A DNA stretch of 64,000 nt from Methylobacillus flagellatus KT (GCF_000013705.1 NC_007947.1:2356001-2420000); one strand, 5' to 3'; numbered from the stretch's first letter, positions 9,574-20,500 are shown. Program-made: numbers and translations. Notes: generated by a model from the letters alone, not told the origin.

Positions 9574-10716
9574 TCAATCCCTGATGCCAAGCAAGTGGCG
9601 AACCTTCAACGCGCCTTGCAGCGTCTGGTCCGCCTTATCTCCAACCACGGTAAAGTGCCCCATCTTTCGGCCTGGCCTGGCTTCATGCTTGCCATAAAGG
9701 TGCATTTTCAACCCTGGCTCGGCATAGGCAGCATCCCATGAAGGCTCACCCCTGCTCCAGATATCGCCCAGCAGATTCACCATGACTGCGGGACTGTGCT
9801 GGCGCGCATCACCCAGCGGCAGGCCTGCCAACACACGCACTTGCTGCTCGAACTGGCTGGTTACGCATGCATCTATCGTGTAATGTCCGGAGTTATGGGG
9901 ACGCGGTGCCATTTCATTGACCAGCAGACGGCCCTGGCTGACGAAAAACTCGACGCCCAGAACCCCCGTGTAATTCAGCTTTTGCGCAACATCCACAGCC
10001 AGCTGGCGTGCCTGCTCCCGGATAGCCGCATCACCTCGTGCCGGCGCGATGCTGACATCAAGAATGCCGTTCAAATGACTGTTTTCTGCCGCAGGGAAGG
10101 TCTCCACATTGCCGTCGGCATCCCGTGCCAATACCACGGAAACTTCGTAGTCCAGCCTGAGCATGCGTTCCAGCACGCAGACCTCGGCACCGAACTTCTC
10201 AAAAGCGGCGCTTGCCTCCTCCGGAGTCGCTACTCGCGCCTGACCCTTGCCATCATACCCGAAGCGCGCCACCTTTAGGATGGCAGGATACAAACCGCTA
10301 TCGGCAGCAGGGATATCGATAGCCTGCTCAATCACGGCATACGGCGCAACCGGAAAGCCGGAGTCGCGGAAAAAGTTCTTTTCTGCGACGCGATTCTGCG
10401 CAATAGCCACTGAAGCAGCGGCAGGACGCACAGTACGATGCTGCGCCAGGAATTCCAGCGTAGATGCGGGCACGTTCTCGAATTCGGTGGTAATGGCCGC
10501 GCATTGCTCGGCAAGGGACTGCAGCGCAGTCTCATCATCATAGGCAGCACAGAGATGCACGTCGGCAATTTTGCCCGCCGGGCTGTTGCGGTCAGGATCC
10601 AGCACTGCCACCTTGTAGCCCATCTCATGAGCCGCAATCACAAAGAAGCGGCCCAACTGGCCGCCACCCAACATCCCCAGCATGGCCGGAGGCAATATAG
10701 TTTTTACACTACTCAC
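9574..10716 (-). CDS. purK: N5-carboxyaminoimidazole ribonucleotide synthase
   Basis: ATP-grasp enzyme of 380 residues that carboxylates aminoimidazole ribonucleotide in purine synthesis. The dinucleotide-like GMLGGGQLGR at residue 14, KVARFGYDGKGQ in the ATP-grasp and NEMAPRPHNSGH near residue 260 are PurK signatures. The start is GTG with GAGGAG five bases upstream. It is the last gene of the obg-proB-purE-purK series, 34 bases after purE, whose product takes its carboxylated intermediate. Confidence 0.96.
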   Translation of the reverse strand: MSSVKTILPPAMLGMLGGGQLGRFFVIAAHEMGYKVAVLDPDRNSPAGKIADVHLCAAYDDETALQSLAEQCAAITTEFENVPASTLEFLAQHRTVRPAAASVAIAQNRVAEKNFFRDSGFPVAPYAVIEQAIDIPAADSGLYPAILKVARFGYDGKGQARVATPEEASAAFEKFGAEVCVLERMLRLDYEVSVVLARDADGNVETFPAAENSHLNGILDVSIAPARGDAAIREQARQLAVDVAQKLNYTGVLGVEFFVSQGRLLVNEMAPRPHNSGHYTIDACVTSQFEQQVRVLAGLPLGDARQHSPAVMVNLLGDIWSRGEPSWDAAYAEPGLKMHLYGKHEARPGRKMGHFTVVGDKADQTLQGALKVRHLLGIRD

Positions 10717-10750
10717 GAAAACTCCTCGAGACTGAATATATCGTTCGATA

Positions 10751-11245
10751 TCAGGGCTGGTCCGGCAATGTCATGTCCAGCACCCGGGCCGCCTGTGCGG
10801 CACGAAAATCTGCCAGCTGCTGCGCAAGTGCGCTATCCGTCGTCGCCAGGATGGCGGCGGCAAACAAACCGGCGTTGGCAGCCCCTGCCTCACCGATCGC
10901 AAACGTCGCGACTGGAATCCCTTTAGGCATCTGGACGATGGATAGCAGGGAATCCTGCCCCTGTAGATGGCGTGATGGCACCGGCACGCCTAGTACCGGC
11001 AATGTCGTCTTGGCCGCCACCATGCCAGGCAGGTGGGCGGCGCCGCCAGCGCCAGCAATAATGACACGCAAGCCGCGTTCGGCCGCTTGCTCGGCAAACT
11101 CAAACATCAGGTCAGGCGTACGGTGCGCAGAGACCACGCGTGCCTCGTAGACAATGCCTAAATCGGCCAACGTCTGCGCCGCGGCGCGCATGACGGGCCA
11201 GTCGCTGTCTGAGCCCATGATGATACCAACCAATGGTTTGGACAT
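10751..11245 (-). CDS. purE: N5-carboxyaminoimidazole ribonucleotide mutase
   Basis: Class I PurE of 164 residues; moves the carboxyl group made by PurK to C4 of the imidazole. The phosphate and CO2 pocket GSDSDWPVM (residue 11), the SAHRTPD motif containing the essential His, and [11 protein letters not shown] are all intact. It sits 9 bases after proB. Confidence 0.97.
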   Translation of the reverse strand: MSKPLVGIIMGSDSDWPVMRAAAQTLADLGIVYEARVVSAHRTPDLMFEFAEQAAERGLRVIIAGAGGAAHLPGMVAAKTTLPVLGVPVPSRHLQGQDSLLSIVQMPKGIPVATFAIGEAGAANAGLFAAAILATTDSALAQQLADFRAAQAARVLDMTLPDQP

Positions 11246-11254
11246 GATTTCCCC

Positions 11255-12373
11255 TTACACCAGAATCAGGTTGTCGCGATGAATCAATTCAGGCCCATCG
11301 ATATAACCCAGGATATGTTCTATTTCGTGACTCGGCTGACGCAGGATGCGAGCCGTCTCTAGCGCACTGTAATTCACCAATCCGCGCGCGATTTCCTCGC
11401 CCGCGGTATTCACACAGGATACGACCTCTCCACGCTCAAAACTGCCTTCTACAGCCATCACGCCGATCGGCAACAGGCTGCGTCCCCCTTCGCGCAATGC
11501 CTTGGCTGCGCCTTCATCCACCACGACCTTGCCGGCAACACGCAGTTGATCCGCAAGCCATTGCTTGCGAGCCAAGGTCTTGACCTGGCCCGCCTTGAGA
11601 TGCGTGCCTACCACCTCGCCTTGCGCCAGCCTCACCAAGATATCCGGCTCCCGGCCGGAGGCGATGACAGTATGCGCCCCGCTACGCGCTGCCCGCTTGG
11701 CAGCGAGGATCTTGGTCAGCATGCCACCGCTCCCAATCAGGGTGCCGGCGCCACCTGCCATCTTTTCCAGAGCAGGATTGCCAGCAGTTTCATACTGAAT
11801 GAATTGCGCATCGGGATGCTTGCGCGGATCGGCCGAATACAAGCCCGGCTGGTCGGTGAGGATCACCAGCGCATCCGCTTCGATCAGGTTGGCTACCAGC
11901 GATCCCAGGGTGTCATTGTCACCGAAGCGAATTTCATCGGTCACAACTGTGTCATTTTCATTGATGATCGGAATGACGCCCAAGTCCAGCAAGGTACGCA
12001 ATGTCGTCCGCGCATTCAGGTAGCGTTTCCTGTCGGCCAAGTCTGCATGCGTCAGCAGAATCTGGGCAGTATGCAAACCGTGGGAAGCAAAGCAGGACTC
12101 GTACATCTGCACCAAGCCCATTTGCCCAACGGCTGCAGCAGCCTGCAACTCGTTGATCGCCACTGGCCGCTTCTTCCAGCCCAGGCGCTGCATGCCTTCC
12201 GCCACGGCACCGCTGGATACCAGTACCACCTGCCGGCCCGACTTCACCAGCCGGGCAATCTGATCGGCCCAGGCTGCAATGGCACCTTTATCCAGGCCAG
12301 CGCCGTTGTTAGTCACCAGACTGGAGCCTACCTTCACGACCAGGCATTTTGCATTCAATAGCAATGACGTCAT
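11255..12373 (-). CDS. proB: Glutamate 5-kinase
   Basis: First step of proline synthesis, phosphorylating glutamate. At 372 residues it is full length, with the amino acid kinase domain (KVGSSLVT at residue 14, NENDTV, GSGGM) followed by a C-terminal PUA domain (about residues 280-365). It lies 19 bases after obg and 9 before purE. The proA partner is not in the window. It is normally feedback-inhibited by proline; nothing at DNA level suggests special control. Confidence 0.96.
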   Translation of the reverse strand: MTSLLLNAKCLVVKVGSSLVTNNGAGLDKGAIAAWADQIARLVKSGRQVVLVSSGAVAEGMQRLGWKKRPVAINELQAAAAVGQMGLVQMYESCFASHGLHTAQILLTHADLADRKRYLNARTTLRTLLDLGVIPIINENDTVVTDEIRFGDNDTLGSLVANLIEADALVILTDQPGLYSADPRKHPDAQFIQYETAGNPALEKMAGGAGTLIGSGGMLTKILAAKRAARSGAHTVIASGREPDILVRLAQGEVVGTHLKAGQVKTLARKQWLADQLRVAGKVVVDEGAAKALREGGRSLLPIGVMAVEGSFERGEVVSCVNTAGEEIARGLVNYSALETARILRQPSHEIEHILGYIDGPELIHRDNLILV

Positions 12374-12392
12374 CTCTGCCTATCCTGGCTGC

Positions 12393-13472
<1,080 letters not shown>

Positions 13473-13522
13473 TCAACTTGTTGAGGCAGTCATCATACCT
13501 GCCTGAAGGACGACTTAAAATA

Positions 13523-13552
13523 AAAAAGCCCTATCAGCGGATAGGGCTTTTT
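13523..13552 (-). terminator. Rho-independent terminator after rpmA
   Basis: Stem AGCCCTAT/ATAGGGCT with a 6-base loop and T-runs on both sides, 17 bases beyond the rpmA stop. It separates the ribosomal protein pair from obgE. Confidence 0.88.
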
Positions 13553-13569
13553 CCGAATCATGCCAGGAT

Positions 13570-13827
13570 TTACGCTGGAATGATGCTGACCAGCTTGCGA
13601 CCCAACGCGCCTTTCACGGAGAAAGCCACCTTGCCATCGACCTTAGCGAACAAAGTATGATCCTTGCCGATGCCGACATTCTCACCTGGGTGCATCTTGG
13701 TGCCGCGTTGACGAACAATGATGCTGCCAGCGGAAACAAACTGATCGCCGAAAGCTTTCACGCCCAGTCGCTGGGCATTCGAGTCGCGGCCATTACGGGA
13801 ACTACCGCCTGCTTTTTTGTGTGCCAT
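13570..13827 (-). CDS. rpmA: 50S ribosomal protein L27
   Basis: Protein of 85 residues near the peptidyl-transferase centre. The N-terminus [16 protein letters not shown] with the following [10 protein letters not shown] is characteristic, and no N-terminal extension of the Firmicute type is present. It starts 13 bases after rplU. Confidence 0.98.
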
Positions 13828-13840
13828 TTTTAACTACTCC

Positions 13841-14155
13841 TTACTTAGCAGCAATCTTTTCAATCTGGATTTCGGTAAAACTCTGGCGGTGGCCTTGAGT
13901 CTTGCGATAGTGCTTGCGGCGGCGCATCTTGAAGATCAATACCTTATCACCGCGGCCATGAGCCACAACCTTGGCCTGTACGCTCGCACCTTGAACCAGA
14001 GGAGAACCAATGGTGGTATTGTCACCATCAGAAACCAACAATACCTTGTCGAGGGTGATTTCGCTGCCGACTTCGCCCGCCAACTTTTCTACCTTAAGCT
14101 TGTCACCAGCGGCTACGCGATATTGTTTGCCACCAGTCTTGATAACTGCATACAT
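13841..14155 (-). CDS. rplU: 50S ribosomal protein L21
   Basis: Protein of 104 residues binding 23S r[17 protein letters not shown] at the start and [14 protein letters not shown] near the end are typical. The ATG at 14155 is chosen over a longer in-frame start at 14179 because it gives the canonical N-terminus. First gene of the rplU-rpmA unit. Confidence 0.98.
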
Positions 14156-14194
14156 GGTTATGCCTCGTTTGCTACGCATTCAAATGAATCGGGC

Positions 14195-14222
14195 ATTATA
14201 CGGAAAATCGCGCGGAAAGCAA
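14195..14222 (-). promoter_or_regulatory. Promoter of rplU-rpmA
   Basis: On the minus strand TTGCTT (-35, 14217-14222) and a perfect TATAAT (-10, 14195-14200) are 16 bases apart, about 40 bases upstream of the rplU ATG. Confidence 0.65.
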
Positions 14223-14348
14223 ATGCTATTATCGCTGACGCTTTTCATGCTGTAAAAATGCAATTTTCACGTTGGGCACCTGTCATGCAGACACTGCATC
14301 CGGCCTGGCATATGCTAGAATCCCGAGACTTATTTTTGGCAGCCAGAC

Positions 14349-15317
14349 GTGTCCCTAGCTTTTATTCAATCGTGCATCGCAGAAGACATGCAAAAGGTCG
14401 ATGCGGTGATTCGCAAAGCCCTGCATTCCGATGTCGTCCTGATCAACCAGGTCGCCGATTATATTATCAACAGTGGCGGCAAGCGCCTGCGACCCACCCT
14501 GGTACTGTTATCGGCTGGTGCATTCGGGCGCATTGAAGCAAAACACCATGAGCTGGCAGCCATTATCGAGCTGATCCATACCTCGACTCTGCTTCATGAT
14601 GACGTGGTGGACGAATCCTCGTTGCGCCGCGGCAAGGCAACAGCAAACACCTTGTTCGGCAATGCGGCAAGTGTGCTGGTCGGTGATTTCATCTACTCCC
14701 GCACCTTCCAGATGATGGTCGGCATCCAGAGCATGCGCGTGATGGAAGTGCTATCTGACGCGACCAACACGATTGCGGAAGGCGAAGTGCTGCAACTGCT
14801 CAATGTGCATGATGCGGACATCACCGATGAAGCCTACCTGAGAGTCATCCACTACAAGACAGCAAAGCTGTTCGAAGCCGCGACAAGACTTGGCGCCATC
14901 ATTTGCGGCACCGACGCCCAGGATGAAGCCGCGATGGCAGAGTACGGCATGCGTCTGGGCACGGCGTTCCAACTGGTTGACGATGTATTGGACCTGAGCG
15001 GCGACAGTAGCGAGATCGGCAAGAACCTCGGCGACGACCTCGCAGAAGGGAAGCCCACACTTCCCTTGCTATACGCCATGCGCCACGGCACAGAAGCCCA
15101 GCACGAGATTATCCGCAACTCAATTGAAAAGGGTGGGCTGCAGGAATTGCCGGCAGTGGTCGAGGCAGTGAAGGCAACAGGCGCACTGGAGCACGTTCGG
15201 GAGCTCGCCAAGGCAGAGGCCGCCGCCGGGTGCGCGGCCATCATGCACTTGCCTGAGTCCACCTACAAGGAGGCATTGCTGCGCCTTGCCGACTTCGCTG
15301 TCTCCCGGCGCTACTGA
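14349..15317 (+). CDS. ispB: Octaprenyl (polyprenyl) diphosphate synthase
   Basis: Long-chain trans-prenyltransferase of 322 residues that makes the side chain of ubiquinone. The two Asp-rich motifs are LLHDDVVDES (about residue 81) and LVDDVLDLSG (about residue 208); GGKRLRP precedes the first. The start is GTG, giving an N-terminus colinear with E. coli IspB. Its position divergent from rplU-rpmA is the usual proteobacterial arrangement. Chain length (C40) is inferred from family only. It converges on the TolC gene with 16 bases between the stops. Confidence 0.93.
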   Translation: MSLAFIQSCIAEDMQKVDAVIRKALHSDVVLINQVADYIINSGGKRLRPTLVLLSAGAFGRIEAKHHELAAIIELIHTSTLLHDDVVDESSLRRGKATANTLFGNAASVLVGDFIYSRTFQMMVGIQSMRVMEVLSDATNTIAEGEVLQLLNVHDADITDEAYLRVIHYKTAKLFEAATRLGAIICGTDAQDEAAMAEYGMRLGTAFQLVDDVLDLSGDSSEIGKNLGDDLAEGKPTLPLLYAMRHGTEAQHEIIRNSIEKGGLQELPAVVEAVKATGALEHVRELAKAEAAAGCAAIMHLPESTYKEALLRLADFAVSRRY

Positions 15318-15333
15318 AACCAGCGCATCGGAC

Positions 15334-17106
15334 TCAAGAGCCTAGTTCCACCTGGCCATAACCCAATAGGGTCCCGGTAGCATATGCAATGTCGATCAAC
15401 GCGGCCTGGTAATCCACCATGGCACGTATTTCCTTGATCTGCGACTCCCCTAGGCGGCTCAGCATTTCCAGCACCTCGGTCATATTCCGCAGCCCTTCAT
15501 TGAATTGCTTGAGTTCGCCATCGTAATTAACGCCTGCCAGCATCACCTGCTGCCGCGCTGCAATGATGCGCTGCCAATGCTGCTCAGCCCGGTCAACCGC
15601 ATCATGGATTTCCCTCTTGACCGTCAATATCTGCAACTCTTTGGTCGCTAAGCGCTGCATACGCTGCTGCACCGCCTGCTGCAATTGATTGCGTCGCGCT
15701 TCGTTCGTCATGGGCAGTTCGAAACGCAAGCCTACGGACCAATCACTGAAGCGGTTGTCGAATGGACTGTCGTACGCCCTCGACAGGCTGTTCTCGCCAG
15801 AAGACAAGGCACCATAGCTGTAATCCAGGGTAAACAACGGCAAGGTCTGGTTTTGCAGGTACTCCACCCTGTTGAGGTCTGCGGCGAGCTTCAACTCCAG
15901 CTCCAGCAATTCGAGCCGGCCCTGCATGGCGGACGAGATCAGCCTATCCTTGTCAAATTCGTAATGCATGAGGATAGGCTCGGATTGGGGACGGATCAGT
16001 GCATCGCTGTCTATGGCATATTGGGGATCATTGAGCAGGAATAGCAATTGTCGCTGGGTGAGCTGCAACCGGGTCTTGGCAAGGATCAAGGCCTCTATCC
16101 GGTCCGAAACGCCGATTTCGGCGCGACTGGCTTCAATGCCCGCGACCAGTCCCTCCTCCACCTTGCGGCGCACCATATCGAGATTACGCGCCGCTAGCTC
16201 ATATTGCTGGCGCCGGACATCCAGCTCAGCCCAAGCGGCATAGAGCTCCCAATAAGCCTTGTCGATCAACGATACCACGCGGATGGACTGCAACCGCGTC
16301 TTGGCATCCACCGCCTGTCGGTCCAGATCGGCAATGCGGATGCTGGCTTCATTGACCTTGACCCCGGCATTGCGCAGCAAAGGCTGGCTGATCGAAAAGC
16401 GTGTTGCGCGACGGTACTGGTCTGAGCCTAGTACGCCTTCCGTCAGTTTACGCTCGAAGGGGGTGCTCACCCTCACCACTCCCCCGGTTCTGAGCGGAAT
16501 GGCAACCCCGGCTTCGCCGTCCAGATAGTCAATCTGCTGTTCGGCCTTGTCTAACTTGGCGAGCTGTCCATCCAAGAGGGGGTCCTCGGACTTGATCTGC
16601 ACGATGTCACCACTGGTCAACGGCCGATCCTCACGCCTACGTTGCAAACTGGCATAGATAATATTGTCGAACTTTGCACGCTCCGCGCCCAATACGCTTT
16701 GCGCAATTTGCTGATCGAATTGCACAACCTTCAAAGAAAGATTGTTCTGCAAGGCCCGAGCCCTGACATCTGCAATCGTCAACCCATGTTCAACCCCTTT
16801 TGGCAAGAATATTTCCTGCTCACGACTTTGCGCCAATGCCTCATCCAGGTTCAGACGGAACCGCTCGGGAACCGACAATCCATACTGCCGCCGCGCATTT
16901 GCGTAGTCTTCTTCGAGCGTTGTTGCCTTGTTCCGGCTCATGGCATTCAAATCAATGTCATTTGGCAGCTGCTCAGGCATGACAGGCCCCAGCGCTTCCA
17001 TGCCGGACGCTGCCCAGGCCAGGGCTGGCGACATGCCTGACAGACTGAGCCAGGCCAACGCCTGACAACAGAGCATCACCAAACTCGACTGCCTATGTTG
17101 CATCAT
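15334..17106 (-). CDS. TolC family outer-membrane channel protein
   Basis: Protein of 590 residues with a signal peptide (hydrophobic to about residue 32) and two outer-membrane efflux protein repeats with long coiled-coil stretches (heptad-rich regions about 190-340 and 400-570). It is longer than typical TolC because of an N-terminal extension of roughly 100 residues before the first repeat. The start codon overlaps the stop of the HlyD-type gene by one base (TGATG), so the two are translationally coupled. It is predicted to form the outer-membrane channel of the tripartite exporter encoded with the two upstream genes. Confidence 0.88.
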   Translation of the reverse strand: MMQHRQSSLVMLCCQALAWLSLSGMSPALAWAASGMEALGPVMPEQLPNDIDLNAMSRNKATTLEEDYANARRQYGLSVPERFRLNLDEALAQSREQEIFLPKGVEHGLTIADVRARALQNNLSLKVVQFDQQIAQSVLGAERAKFDNIIYASLQRRREDRPLTSGDIVQIKSEDPLLDGQLAKLDKAEQQIDYLDGEAGVAIPLRTGGVVRVSTPFERKLTEGVLGSDQYRRATRFSISQPLLRNAGVKVNEASIRIADLDRQAVDAKTRLQSIRVVSLIDKAYWELYAAWAELDVRRQQYELAARNLDMVRRKVEEGLVAGIEASRAEIGVSDRIEALILAKTRLQLTQRQLLFLLNDPQYAIDSDALIRPQSEPILMHYEFDKDRLISSAMQGRLELLELELKLAADLNRVEYLQNQTLPLFTLDYSYGALSSGENSLSRAYDSPFDNRFSDWSVGLRFELPMTNEARRNQLQQAVQQRMQRLATKELQILTVKREIHDAVDRAEQHWQRIIAARQQVMLAGVNYDGELKQFNEGLRNMTEVLEMLSRLGESQIKEIRAMVDYQAALIDIAYATGTLLGYGQVELGS

Positions 17107-18407
17107 CAGGCTCCCTGGGCAGCATTAGCGGCAGGCTGCGGAACACGCGGAGGGAAACCATTCAGCACGCGCCAGATTTCATAACCAATCGAAACCTCCT
17201 CTAGCAGTATCCAGCCTCGGGCGGAACTTCCTTGCCTCAAGAAACGCTCGGAAGGCCATTTCTGCACACTTTCATCAGGCACCACCATGACCCGGAAACG
17301 CCCGGTGCCGTCATCGCTGGCATCGACAAAGGCTACTTTGCCGCCAAATGTGCCGATCGCAACATTGGGCCACCCGGAGATCTGCAACGCTGGCCAGCCT
17401 TCGAATTCCAACCTGACGCGGCTACCTGGAAGTATCAGCGCAGCATCCAGGCCCTTCACCATCAATTCCACCGCGCGCTGCTCTGTGTCAGGAATAATCA
17501 CCAGCAATGGCTGCCCTTGACTGATCACTTGCGATTGGGAATTGACCGGCAACCTGAACACGGTGCCTGCGCGCGGTGCCCGTACCAATTGCGACTCCTG
17601 GCGAGCAAGGCTGATCTCAAGACTGGTCAATTCGTTCTGGGTATCGGCCACCTCCGAACTGATCTTGCTGATCAGGGCGCGACTGGCATCAATATTAGCC
17701 TGGGTCTCGGCCCTGACCTGCGCCTGGCTGGCTGTTGCAGCTTTTTCCTCGGCACGTGCCGAGTCCAGTGCGGCCTTGGCGCTATTCACGTTACGAAGCG
17801 CTACCGCCCTGTCCCGCTCGGCTAATTCTACATCGCGCCTGGAAACCAGCCCCTCCTGTACCAGGCGCTGCATCCTGCTCACCTGGAAATCGGCTGCATC
17901 CAACGTAGCCTGGGCGGATGCAACGCTCTCACCGGCGGCCACGACTTTCTGCTGGGCAACATTCAGGCCATAATCCACGGCCGCTATCCTGGCTTGACGC
18001 ACAGCCAGCAAGTTCTGCAACTGTACTTCATAAGCCTGCAGCTCATCCTGCTTGGCCTTCAGCTTAGCAGCGACAGTCTGACGTTGTGCCGCCAGCCTTT
18101 CCTTGAACCTAGGATCGACATCGCTGATTTCAAGCAAGGGATCCCCAGCGTTGACGCGCGACCCCTCGCGCACGAACCACTGCCTGATCACGCCGCCCAC
18201 CGGGGCATCCACGCTTTGGCGCCTTTCCAGTGGTGCAAATGCGGTCACGGCGCCCATGGCTTGCACATTTTGCTGCCAAGGGAGGAACAATATTAAGGTC
18301 GGTACGATAAAACACGACACCACAACCCAGAGCAGGATGCGCTTCACCAGCCTGGGCGTGACCGTATATTGTGAGAACTGCTGGTTGTGGATAACGTCAG
18401 GCGTCAT
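17106..18407 (-). CDS. HlyD family periplasmic adaptor (membrane fusion protein)
   Basis: Protein of 433 residues from the chosen ATG, with one N-terminal membrane segment (about residues 24-45). A biotinyl-lipoyl-like half motif follows (VDAPVGGVIRQW...VREGSRVNAGDPLLEI), then a long alpha-helical hairpin and a returning beta half (VRAPRAGTVFRL). This is the adaptor that links an inner-membrane transporter to TolC in type I-like export. The ATG at 18407 overlaps the ABC gene stop by 11 bases. A longer start at 18461 would lie entirely inside the ABC gene. The cargo is unknown. Confidence 0.88.
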   Translation of the reverse strand: MTPDVIHNQQFSQYTVTPRLVKRILLWVVVSCFIVPTLILFLPWQQNVQAMGAVTAFAPLERRQSVDAPVGGVIRQWFVREGSRVNAGDPLLEISDVDPRFKERLAAQRQTVAAKLKAKQDELQAYEVQLQNLLAVRQARIAAVDYGLNVAQQKVVAAGESVASAQATLDAADFQVSRMQRLVQEGLVSRRDVELAERDRAVALRNVNSAKAALDSARAEEKAATASQAQVRAETQANIDASRALISKISSEVADTQNELTSLEISLARQESQLVRAPRAGTVFRLPVNSQSQVISQGQPLLVIIPDTEQRAVELMVKGLDAALILPGSRVRLEFEGWPALQISGWPNVAIGTFGGKVAFVDASDDGTGRFRVMVVPDESVQKWPSERFLRQGSSARGWILLEEVSIGYEIWRVLNGFPPRVPQPAANAAQGA

Positions 18408-20055
18408 GATCAGGCAACTCCAGCACAAGGGTCTGATCGCAGTGCTGTGCGATCGATGCACGGCGCGTCATGATGACAAGGCTGCACCCTGGCAAGTCAA
18501 GCAGCAAAGGCAGGGCGCGCTCCAAGTCGGCTTCATCCAGGTAGTCGAGCAAGCCATCCACAATCAGCAATGCCGGCTGGCCGATAATCCCCCTGGCCAA
18601 CATCAAGAGATTGATCTGTGTCGTGGAAAGCGGCGCACCATTGACGGAAAGCTGGGTATTCAGGCCATCCTGCAGCTGGTTGATGCTGGACATCAACCCC
18701 AGTCTGCCCAGCAGCTCAGTCACCTCCCCAAGCGGAATATCATTCCGTCCGATCAGGATATTCTCGATAATACTGCCTTCAATGATCTCCAGTTTTCCGA
18801 CACAGCCAATATGTTGGCGCAGCTCGTTCAAATTGAATTGGTCAATCGCGATATCATTGAACTCCACATGCCCGCTTTCTGGCTGCTTCAGGCCAGTGAG
18901 CAGTGCAGCCAATGAGGATTTTCCGCTGCCAGCAGCCCCCAGCACAGCAAGGCTGTGGCCAGGCTGCAGGGTAAAGCTGATGCCGGATTGCGAGGCTGTA
19001 TGCCGCAAGTAATGATAGCTAAGATTCACGGCACTCAACTTGATAGGGCGCTTTATCTCTACTTGGCGTAGCGGCGTCTTTTCTTGGGGGAGGTCTTGGA
19101 TATGGCCAATTTTGTCCATGCTGGCAAGGAGGTCGTAATAGTATTCCAGCTGGCCAATAAAGCGCAGGAACGATGCCAGGACGGCAAAGATGATCAGCTC
19201 GGCCGCAACGAACTGCCCAAGGTTGATTTGCCCCTTGATCACCAGGGTCCCGCCCAAGGCCAACATGGCAGTGCCGCCTACGGCATAGATAAACACCCCA
19301 CCCAGGTATTGATTGATGAGAATCCGGAAATGCGCGCTTCGTTTTTTCAGATATTCAGATGCAAGCTCACTGGTGCGCTCATGCGCCAAGGTCACGCCAG
19401 AAGAGAACTTAAAGGTGCTGAGATTACGGGCTATCGTTTCGAGCCAAGCGGCCAATTCAAACTTGGCATGAGACTCAGCAATCGCCGTCAGCGGTGCTCT
19501 ATGCCCGATGACGTATACAATGACCCCGATAACAAGCAACACCAAGGCCACTACCACCCCAAAATAAATGCTGTAGAACACCAGGATAATGCTGCCTACC
19601 ATTCCCTGCAGGATGGTGGCCACACCTATCGTCAATAAAGTGGCGACTGATTTTTGTACCGAGGTCACCTCGAAAAACCGATTGACCAACTCCTGTAGGT
19701 CGTCTACATCTGCAGCATCGTATCTTGCCCCCTGCGTCTTTTTTGCAGCATCAATCGCAATACGGCAGAAAATGCGGCGCTGGATGAGCTCGACAATAAA
19801 CATCTCCAGCACGTAGAACAAGCCTGCAAGCAGCAGAAAAACAAACAATATGAAGGAGATGATGAGCAACGGCTTCATCAGGCTGCCCATGGTCACTGTA
19901 TTGATCAGGGCCTGCACCGAAACGGGGATCGCCAGATTGATGAACCCCACCGCCCCCATCAATACGATGATCAGTAAGATATCTTTACGTTCCAGGCTCA
20001 GCAGGTCGATCAACCGGTGCCTAGGTTGTATTTTGTGCAAGGTGTCGTTATTCAT
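18397..20055 (-). CDS. ABC exporter with fused membrane and degenerate ATPase domains
   Basis: Protein of 552 residues: six-helix exporter membrane domain (about 25-310), then an ATPase domain (335-552). There is no N-terminal C39 peptidase domain. Walker A is intact (GAAGSGKSS, 373-381), but other catalytic elements are altered. The Q-loop position reads VGK (Lys421), the signature is LSTTQ (476-480) instead of LSGGQ, Walker B ends LLIVDG so that Gly501 replaces the catalytic Glu, and the H-loop position is TRR (530-532) without His. ATP binding is plausible but hydrolysis by this protein alone is doubtful. It heads an operon with an HlyD adaptor and a TolC channel. It may need another ABC partner or work as a gated, non-turnover channel; both are inference. 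Confidence 0.85.
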   Translation of the reverse strand: MNNDTLHKIQPRHRLIDLLSLERKDILLIIVLMGAVGFINLAIPVSVQALINTVTMGSLMKPLLIISFILFVFLLLAGLFYVLEMFIVELIQRRIFCRIAIDAAKKTQGARYDAADVDDLQELVNRFFEVTSVQKSVATLLTIGVATILQGMVGSIILVFYSIYFGVVVALVLLVIGVIVYVIGHRAPLTAIAESHAKFELAAWLETIARNLSTFKFSSGVTLAHERTSELASEYLKKRSAHFRILINQYLGGVFIYAVGGTAMLALGGTLVIKGQINLGQFVAAELIIFAVLASFLRFIGQLEYYYDLLASMDKIGHIQDLPQEKTPLRQVEIKRPIKLSAVNLSYHYLRHTASQSGISFTLQPGHSLAVLGAAGSGKSSLAALLTGLKQPESGHVEFNDIAIDQFNLNELRQHIGCVGKLEIIEGSIIENILIGRNDIPLGEVTELLGRLGLMSSINQLQDGLNTQLSVNGAPLSTTQINLLMLARGIIGQPALLIVDGLLDYLDEADLERALPLLLDLPGCSLVIMTRRASIAQHCDQTLVLELPDHDA

Positions 20056-20130
20056 TTTTGATATTTATTTCAAGCCAGCAAAACGACCTTGTCATTCAGA
20101 CTTAAGTTCCGGAAAGCAGACACTATAAAT

Positions 20131-20160
20131 AAAAAAAGCCCTGCAAGCAGGACTTTTTTT
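20131..20160 (-). terminator. Rho-independent terminator
   Basis: AAAAAGCCCTG-CAAG-CAGGACTTTTT with one mismatch and long A and T runs. It follows the 107-residue hypothetical gene (stop at 20180) on the minus strand and separates it from the ABC exporter gene. Confidence 0.8.
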
Positions 20161-20179
20161 ATCGCTAGCCTATCATCGC

Positions 20180-20500
20180 TCAGTTCAAAGTAATCGGCTC
20201 CCCATTCTCTGCGTGATAATAGCTGAGGTGGGCGCAATGACTGGTCCTGGTAGTCAGCGACCCGTCGAATACGGATTCGCCATCTACATCAACCGTGGCA
20301 TAACCGTTGTGGTAGAGGGTGACTTCGGCCTGCCGACGCCCGTGACGCATGGCAAAACTCATGTAGTTTTCATCCTCGGATTCGTCATAGACTTCCCAAT
20401 CGGCCTTGCCGGTCAACTGTTCTAACCAACCCGACAAATCCACTTCGACGCGGCAAACGACAGGGGTATCCCATGTGGTTTGGACTGCTGTACTCATCAT
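20180..20500 (-). CDS. Small acidic protein of unknown function
   Basis: I do not recognise this 106-residue protein. It has no signal peptide or membrane segment. The middle is acidic (DESEDEN near residue 42), and two His/Cys-containing segments occur late (SHCAHLSYYH). The second ATG at 20500 is chosen because AAGGA then sits about 6 bases upstream; the ATG at 20506 would be too close to it. It lies between pilD (divergent) and the ABC exporter operon (same strand, separated by a terminator), so a link to the exporter is only positional. Confidence 0.55.
   Translation of the reverse strand: MMSTAVQTTWDTPVVCRVEVDLSGWLEQLTGKADWEVYDESEDENYMSFAMRHGRRQAEVTLYHNGYATVDVDGESVFDGSLTTRTSHCAHLSYYHAENGEPITLN

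Noticed and set aside
13523..13552. Possible attenuator controlling obgE instead of a terminator
   Set aside because: It ends 69 bases before obgE and is best explained as the normal terminator of rplU-rpmA; room for an obgE promoter exists.
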